56,485 bases of DNA from Spirochaetales bacterium (GTDB lineage: Bacteria > Spirochaetota > Spirochaetia > DSM-2461): the NCBI GenBank assembly GCA_003247135.1, contig QKAW01000023.1:1-56485 (forward strand). The letters run 5' to 3'. Every line of letters begins with the position of its first letter. The first letter of the stretch is position 1. The notes beneath the pieces were generated by a model, which was not told the origin of the DNA, did not search any database, and saw only the letters and a list, made by a program, of their open reading frames with translations. The position numbers were made by a program, and so were the translations under genes. Below, one piece after another: positions 51,467-56,485 of the stretch.

Positions 51467-51518
51467 TGCAATTTTTTTATTTAATATGCAATATTTTAGA
51501 AAAAACAAAATTATTGCA
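51467..51518. promoter_or_regulatory. Probable AraC-regulator binding region
   Basis: TGCAAT occurs at 51467-51472 and 51487-51492, 20 bases (two helical turns) apart, and inverted as ATTGCA at 51513-51518. The boxes lie between the sugar operon and the divergent AraC-type regulator gene. AraC proteins bind such two-turn direct repeats with their two helix-turn-helix motifs. Confidence 0.5.
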
Positions 51519-51551
51519 CACTCATAATTACCGTGTTATTGTAATTTTTAC

Positions 51552-53795
51552 ATGAACGTAAAAAATATTTTTTTTATAAAATTTATGATTATTGTTTCCT
51601 TACTTTTTTTTATACCATTTATGGTTCTTGGTGTATTTATGTTTCAAAAGTTTTTCTCGGTATTTGAGAGAAACACAATAAAAAACAATACTGTACAGAT
51701 GGAAAAAGTTTTCCTTGATCTCGAACAGAATTTTTCACATCTTAACGTTGTAACTCATCAAATATATCTGGATAAAACACTTTCAAAATATAATCTTGTG
51801 GATAAACCCTTTAATAGAATATATGCAATAGAGAACTTAAAGAGATTAAATTTCTTAATTCCTTATGTAGAGTCTCTCTATCTCGTATATAATTCAGATG
51901 ATTTTATTTATTCAACATCTGCAGCATATCAAAAGGAGGCATTTAAAGAGTTTGTGCTTGAAAATAACCCTGAAAGTTGGGAAATATTTAATAATATTAT
52001 ATCAAATCAAAAAGGAAAAACTGTTATTTTTGATCCTTTTCTAAAAAAACTTTTTATAATTCATATGCTCAAAGGTATAAGTTATTCACCCTACGGAGCT
52101 GTTATTTTTGAGATTTCACCTAGCTTTATGAAGAGCAACATGGAAGACAATGCTATTAATAATGTTTCTGAATTTTATCTTTTAAGTAATAAAAATCAGA
52201 TAATTATGTCATCGGATTTATCAGATAATAAAAATGTTCTTGAATCACTTGATTTAGGTAACAAATTTGAAAAATCAAAAAATGAAATTATTACAATTGC
52301 TGGAGTAAGATACTTTTACAACTACAGAGTTTCAGAATCTACTGGACTTCAATATATATCCTTGACCAGATATTCAACTATAATGCATGAATTAATAACG
52401 ATTAGACGTACTTATTTTATAATTATTATTTCCCTTGGTTTTCTGGGAATTCTATTAATGGTTCTAAATTTTAGATTCAACTACTTGCCTATTCAGAAAC
52501 TAAGGATAAAGTCTGAAAATTTAATTCCAGAAGAGTTAAAAATGGATTCTTACACAGGTTTAGAGATGATACACTCTGCAATAAACTATTTAACAATTGA
52601 AAATGAATCTTTAAATGAGAAATATACACTTGAAAAGGAGAATATTGCCAGAACTTACCTCCATCAACTAATAAAAGGTGAGATTCAGGATATTAAAAAG
52701 TTCAGTAATAAAGCCAAAGAGCTCAATTTAAACCTTGAAACTCCATATCATACAATTTGTGGTATTCACTCTACATCTTTTTCATCTCTACAGGATTCTG
52801 AATATCTAAAACTCCTTGAATTTGTAAAAAAAACAATAGGATTTGAACACCATCTAATAGACTATAGGCAGAGTAACCTTATAGTTATTATTCTAAATTT
52901 AGAGGAAGAGCAAATTCCCTATGATATACTAAATCAGCTACATAATCACTTAAAATCAAAGTGTAATGAAGTATCTATAGGTCATGGAAATATTTATAAT
53001 GATATATTTGAGATGCCAAGAATCTATATTGAAGCAACTATGGCTCTGGAAAACAGATACATTTATGGAACTAATAAAATTTTATCATTTAACAAACCAG
53101 ATTCAAAAAATATCAATATTGATGAATCAATTAATCAATCCATAAAGGATTTTAAACAATCTATAATGTCCTGTAACCCTGAAAAAGCACAGTTTGTTCT
53201 CAATAATATAAAAACAACTATGGCTGAATCAAAACTTGCTATTCTGCAGTGCAAACTTGTTGGCTATGATATTTACAGAGTTTTCCGAAAATCTGTTGAA
53301 AAGATCGTATCTGATAACGGTATAAGATTTAACAGTAATCTATCAAAAGATTTTAACACTACTCTGTCATTTATTGAACTTGAAAAAGAGATAATCTCTG
53401 GGATTACAGATATTAAACACTTAATAGACTCCAGAATGAGCTCTGAAAAATACATAAAAATTGATAAAATTGAAGAATATATTTTGGGGAGATATAAAGA
53501 TACCCAATTCTCCCTAGGAGAAGTTGCGGATGCTTTTAATATTAGCCAATCGGTTTTAAGTCTGCTTTACAAAGAGGTTAAAGGTTGCACGATTAGTAAC
53601 TTTTTAGCAAAATTACGTATAAATGAAGCAAAAAGACTTTTAATAGAGTGTGATCTCCCTTTAGATTGTATTGCATCTGAAAGTGGATATTATAATAATT
53701 CAAGTTTTATAAGGCGATTTAAACAGATGACTGGTACAACCCCCGGTACTTTTCGACATCAATATAAAAAAAAGTTAAAAAATGATATTATGTAA
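51552..53795 (+). CDS. Membrane-anchored AraC-family regulator (YesN-like)
   Basis: 747 residues. Transmembrane helix at 7-30, a long extracytoplasmic sensor domain (about 35-285), second helix about 287-308, linker, and C-terminal AraC HTH domain (about 645-745) with FSLGEVADAFNISQSVLSLLYKEVKG, LRINEAKRLL and SSFIRRFKQMTGTTPGTFR. Such one-protein sensors bind an outside ligand and control the adjacent sugar transporter. No ribosome binding site; TGTAAT lies six bases before the ATG, but no convincing -35 goes with it. Confidence 0.9.
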   Translation: MNVKNIFFIKFMIIVSLLFFIPFMVLGVFMFQKFFSVFERNTIKNNTVQMEKVFLDLEQNFSHLNVVTHQIYLDKTLSKYNLVDKPFNRIYAIENLKRLNFLIPYVESLYLVYNSDDFIYSTSAAYQKEAFKEFVLENNPESWEIFNNIISNQKGKTVIFDPFLKKLFIIHMLKGISYSPYGAVIFEISPSFMKSNMEDNAINNVSEFYLLSNKNQIIMSSDLSDNKNVLESLDLGNKFEKSKNEIITIAGVRYFYNYRVSESTGLQYISLTRYSTIMHELITIRRTYFIIIISLGFLGILLMVLNFRFNYLPIQKLRIKSENLIPEELKMDSYTGLEMIHSAINYLTIENESLNEKYTLEKENIARTYLHQLIKGEIQDIKKFSNKAKELNLNLETPYHTICGIHSTSFSSLQDSEYLKLLEFVKKTIGFEHHLIDYRQSNLIVIILNLEEEQIPYDILNQLHNHLKSKCNEVSIGHGNIYNDIFEMPRIYIEATMALENRYIYGTNKILSFNKPDSKNINIDESINQSIKDFKQSIMSCNPEKAQFVLNNIKTTMAESKLAILQCKLVGYDIYRVFRKSVEKIVSDNGIRFNSNLSKDFNTTLSFIELEKEIISGITDIKHLIDSRMSSEKYIKIDKIEEYILGRYKDTQFSLGEVADAFNISQSVLSLLYKEVKGCTISNFLAKLRINEAKRLLIECDLPLDCIASESGYYNNSSFIRRFKQMTGTTPGTFRHQYKKKLKNDIM

Positions 53796-53905
53796 TTAAT
53801 GTAATCGATTAAATTTTAAAGCAAGAACTTTGATAATTTTTTAAAACTTTATTAATTGAAATATTTCATTGGATTATTTATTATTAATCTCTAAGGCTGG
53901 TTTAT

Positions 53906-54436
53906 ATGAAAAAATTATCATTATTAATTATTTTAGTTTTTTGCAGTTTATTTAACGTTTTTTCTCAGGATAATAAGATCAGAGAAGTTACCGATCGAAA
54001 GTATTATGCCCATGGACCAAGAATCGGTCTTACATCAATTTATAACAGTACTGATAATATATGGGGAGTGTCTAAAGATAAATCCTTTCTATTAGACAAA
54101 GATATACCTTCAATAATTAGTCAGTTTGGTTATCATCTGGATTTATCACTTTATGTAACCAACAAAGTAAATCCATTAGTTCAGTTTGATGGATTGATTG
54201 GAGGAATAGAAAATGGATTTTTCCTTCCAAGTTTATCTATGGTTGTAGGAATAAGATTTTTTGATACATTTGAATTGGGAGTTGGTCCAAACTTAAGTTT
54301 GTCAGGTTCTGGAATAATATTTGCGGGTGGTTATAATATTCATGTTGATAATGTTTATTTTCCAGTAAATATTGTTGTTGTAAAAACAAACGATAATTAT
54401 AGATTTTCAATTTTAACCGGCTTCAACTTTTTTTAG
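53906..54436 (+). CDS. Probable outer-membrane beta-barrel protein
   Basis: 176 residues with signal peptide (MKKLSLLIILVFCSLFNVFSQ). The mature part has glycine- and aromatic-rich alternating strands (GPRIGLTSIY, FELGVGPNLSLSGSGIIFAGGYNIHV) and ends RFSILTGFNFF, a terminal phenylalanine as in outer-membrane barrels. It resembles small barrels in style, not in recognisable family. TAAGG is nine bases before ATG. Function unknown. Confidence 0.6.
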   Translation: MKKLSLLIILVFCSLFNVFSQDNKIREVTDRKYYAHGPRIGLTSIYNSTDNIWGVSKDKSFLLDKDIPSIISQFGYHLDLSLYVTNKVNPLVQFDGLIGGIENGFFLPSLSMVVGIRFFDTFELGVGPNLSLSGSGIIFAGGYNIHVDNVYFPVNIVVVKTNDNYRFSILTGFNFF

Positions 54437-54453
54437 TTAGATGCTTCTTAATA

Positions 54454-54582
54454 TCAATAGGAGTGTTGATTCCTGGAATATAAGTGATCTTCTTTCTCAA
54501 TAAATTCTTCGGCAGAGTCTATATTTTTTAAATAATGATTAATTTTACCAAGGACTTTAATATTGATAGTAAATGGAATAGA
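54454..54582 (-). pseudogene. Relic of a HEPN (DUF86/HepT-like) toxin gene
   Basis: Just after the nucleotidyltransferase gene, a 42-codon minus-strand frame without start codon reads KVLGKINHYLKNIDSAEEFI then EKEDHLYSRNQ before a TGA. The I-x-x-I-x-x-Y then S-x-E-E-F pattern is that of the first two helices of DUF86/HepT proteins. The catalytic R-x4-6-H-x-Y end is missing. I read it as the remnant of the toxin that normally partners the MntA-type antitoxin. Confidence 0.5.
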
Positions 54583-54594
54583 TCATTCTAGGGT

Positions 54595-54873
54595 TTAGCT
54601 AACATAATTTATATTCTGTTTAGCCCTATAAATAATGATTGGGCTGGCATATTTTTCAATAACAATATCAACTGATTTATCGGTTGCAAATTCTAGATCA
54701 TCTTGAAATTTAATTAAATCTTTATGATCATCAAAGTCTTCTATAAGGATGTCAATATCATTTGGATTTTCTTTCTCTAAAACTGATCCAAATAATCCTA
54801 TTATGTTTAGGTGATAGTTTAGTTGTAGTTTATTATCAGATAAGAACTTGATAACTTTATCATAAGTTGTCAT
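54595..54873 (-). CDS. MntA-like nucleotidyltransferase antitoxin
   Basis: 92 residues of the minimal nucleotidyltransferase fold: GLFGSVLEKENPNDIDILIE carries the G-S...D-x-D catalytic motif, and the C-terminus SVDIVIEKYASPIII...INYV matches MntA proteins. MntA AMPylates and silences a HepT ribonuclease toxin encoded next to it; here only a stump of that gene follows. No ribosome binding site is visible before the ATG. The gene itself appears intact. Confidence 0.78.
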   Translation of the reverse strand: MTTYDKVIKFLSDNKLQLNYHLNIIGLFGSVLEKENPNDIDILIEDFDDHKDLIKFQDDLEFATDKSVDIVIEKYASPIIIYRAKQNINYVS

Positions 54874-55181
54874 ATATATTTAAATCATAGCATCTTATAA
54901 TAATTTTTTAAACTCTAAATTATCTGAATTAACTTTATGATTTATTTAAAATCCCTATTTCTTGTATTTTACGCGGCTGTAGAAAAACCCCATATAGAAA
55001 TAATTAAAATGGATTGTTTGTTCATGTAAATCAAAAAGCCTGTTTGATCCTTTTTTTTAAAATGAATATAGCAGAACTTAAAATACACCTGATTCCGTAT
55101 AAAAAAATAAAGTAACCCAAGCTAACCTGATCGTGTATAATGATTTAGCCATAAATTAATATTACACCTAGGAGGTGTAGC
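54874..55181 (+). other. Gap holding the upstream end of the IS1380-type element
   Basis: No gene. CCTGATTCCGTATAA (55088-55102) and CCTGATCGTGTATAA (55126-55140) are near-identical boxes 38 bases apart, which may be transposase-binding sites. Near 54970 a GGCTGTAGAAAAACCCC could be the terminal inverted repeat. The other end of the element is outside the window, so its limits cannot be set. Confidence 0.4.
55163..55179 (+). promoter_or_regulatory. Hairpin covering the transposase ribosome binding site
   Basis: TACACCT-AGG-AGGTGTA forms a perfect 7-bp stem that contains the AGGAGGTG ribosome binding site of the transposase gene. Such masking limits transposase synthesis from outside transcripts in several IS families. 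Confidence 0.5.
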
Positions 55182-56485
55182 TTGGATTACGTAATTGATA
55201 GTACCACAGATAAGATAAATAGCACAGGTGGAATTGCTCTTGTAGGAAAAATTATTGAGGGTATAGGATTCGGGAATAATTCTAAATTAAAACATCCTGC
55301 TGTTCTAAAATCCATTGTTGGATTATTTTCTCAAGGAAGAACAAGTTTTGAAGAAATGGATCTGGTTAGAGAAGATACTTTTTTTAGAGATAGTCTGAAT
55401 CTTGCATATGTACCAGCTAAAGAAACAGTACGTCTTTATCTTGTAAAAATGACACCATATAAAGATAAAATAAACACTGAAGTTGATAACTCAGTAATCA
55501 GACTTTTAAAATCAACAACCCTGACACCTATTGAAATTGAAGATAGAAAATACATTCCTGTAGATATTGATACTTCACCAATGGATAACTCCAAAAGTCA
55601 TAAGGAAGGTGTCAGCCGCACATATAAACAGTTTGATGTGTTTCATCCAATATTTAGTTTATAGGAATAGAAGGTTATATGCTAAATACGGAACTTCGGG
55701 AAGGAAAACAGCATTGTCAGAAAGGAACACCTGAATTTCTGAATCATACATTGAAATTAATCTCAGAATTAGATTTGAAAGAGAATATGATGTTTCGTCT
55801 TGATAGTGGTAATGATTCCAGAGACATTATTAATACTTTGGGAAAAAGTGGGCATTTCTACATTATTAAGAGAAATCTTCGTAAAGAGATGCCTGAATAT
55901 TGGAATGATATAGCAAAAAGTGAGGGTTCAATTATATATCAAGATGATTAAAAAACTGTTTATACAGGTGTACACACAGGAAAACATCCTGCTCAGGATG
56001 AAACTCTTCCAAAAGTAGATATAATATTTCAGGTAATAGAAAGACACAAAAGCAAAGATGGGACTCCTTTGCTGTTCTCGGAATGGGAGATTGAAACCTT
56101 TTGGACAAATTTATATGAAAGTCCAGATACTGTAATAGATCTATACCATGACCATGGTACTTCAGAACAGTTTCACAGTGAATTGAAGTCTGATATGAAT
56201 TTTGAGCGTCTTCCATCCGGAAAATTTGCAGTAAACCGAATACTTCTGAAACTGACTTGTCTGACTTTTGATATTTTAAGATTTATTGGGTAAACGGCAC
56301 TTTCTTTTTCAGAAAGTCTTCCATATAAAACTTCTTCCAAACGGAAACGACTAAGAAAAGTTATAGATGATCTGATCAGAGTTGCTGTAAAAATTGTTTA
56401 CCATTCCAGGAAAATCATTATCAAACTATGGGACAAAGACCCTTGGCTAAAATGTTTTAAGCAAGTTTATCAGAACTGCTGTAAC
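55182..56485 (+). pseudogene. IS1380-family transposase, broken by a frameshift and two stops
   Basis: The frame starts TTG 55182 (DYVIDSTTDKINSTGGIALVG) and reads as an IS1380 transposase: PVDIDTSPMDNSKSHKEGVSRTYK is the first catalytic Asp region. Near 55660 the frame shifts by one base (FHPIFS continues as GIEGYMLNTELREGKQHC). TAA at 55949 and TAA at 56291 then interrupt an otherwise continuous match (FRLDSGNDS, second Asp; DHGTSEQFHSELKSDMNFERLPSG, catalytic Glu region; VNRILLKLTCLTFDILR). It runs off the window. Three lesions make it non-functional unless complemented in trans. Confidence 0.8.

Overview
The window is AT-rich bacterial DNA that looks like a free-living, anaerobic, carbohydrate-using member of the Spirochaetota. 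The evidence is the gene style: a spirochaete-type acidic TPR membrane protein resembling the periplasmic flagellar collar protein FlcA, an abundant porin-like outer-membrane protein, several surface lipoproteins, an Lnt, no Gram-positive features, and sugar ABC transporters of the Lpl/Yes type. No species can be named from the sequence alone.

Layout. 1-280: tail of an IS3-type transposase, then a relic of a short-chain dehydrogenase. 366-4662: oxidoreductase, small secreted and membrane proteins, a Gph-like phosphatase and an FAD oxidoreductase. 4774-8801: two lipoproteins, the second with 13 Asp-box repeats. 8810-12320 (minus): TPR protein, flavodoxin-ferredoxin fusion, OmpR-type regulator and histidine kinase. 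12496-13707: TSCPD protein with a TTG start, an EAL-domain relic, and a small outer-membrane protein. 13932-16140 (minus): thrS with a complete transcription attenuator (promoter, threonine-rich leader peptide, antiterminator, terminator), preceded by tRNA-Ala(GGC). 16202-19338: phage-shock locus pspA2-pspA1-pspB-like-pspC (sigma-54 promoter) divergent from pspF. 19609-23319: aminotransferase, C_GCAxxG_C_C protein, membrane protein, lnt. 23345-27982 (minus): M16 peptidase and a GGDEF/EAL protein. 28082-30855: porin-like protein, ilvE. 30857-35753: repeat-rich FlcA-like protein, CBM48-like protein, HAD nucleotidase. 35719-40004: GH43 and domain-swapped GH3 glycosidases, plus the stump of a lost ABC permease. 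40249-45173: acyltransferase, UPF0158-GNAT fusion, proS, eno. 45245-47723 (minus): DMT transporter, Cof-type HAD, PilZ protein. 47788-53795: sugar ABC operon and its membrane-anchored AraC regulator. 53906-54873: outer-membrane protein and an MntA-like antitoxin with a decayed HepT. 55060-56485: broken IS1380-type transposase.

How it works together. Several genes deal with the cell envelope (lnt, Psp, porin, lipoproteins, M16 peptidase, FlcA-like protein). A sugar-import operon with its own sensor sits near two cytoplasmic glycosidases whose own transporter has been deleted. c-di-GMP signalling appears as an EAL phosphodiesterase, a PilZ effector and an EAL relic. Both window edges are transposon remains, and four host gene stumps (SDR, EAL, ABC permease, HEPN) show continuing gene loss.

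The most striking find is the thrS attenuator: an 18-residue leader peptide with eight threonines, mutually exclusive 12-bp antiterminator and 8-bp terminator hairpins, and a good sigma-70 promoter. A second pattern is a set of genes (pspF, lnt, proS, a HAD gene and the thrS leader) whose -10 box lies only 6-8 nt from the start codon, which suggests leaderless mRNAs.
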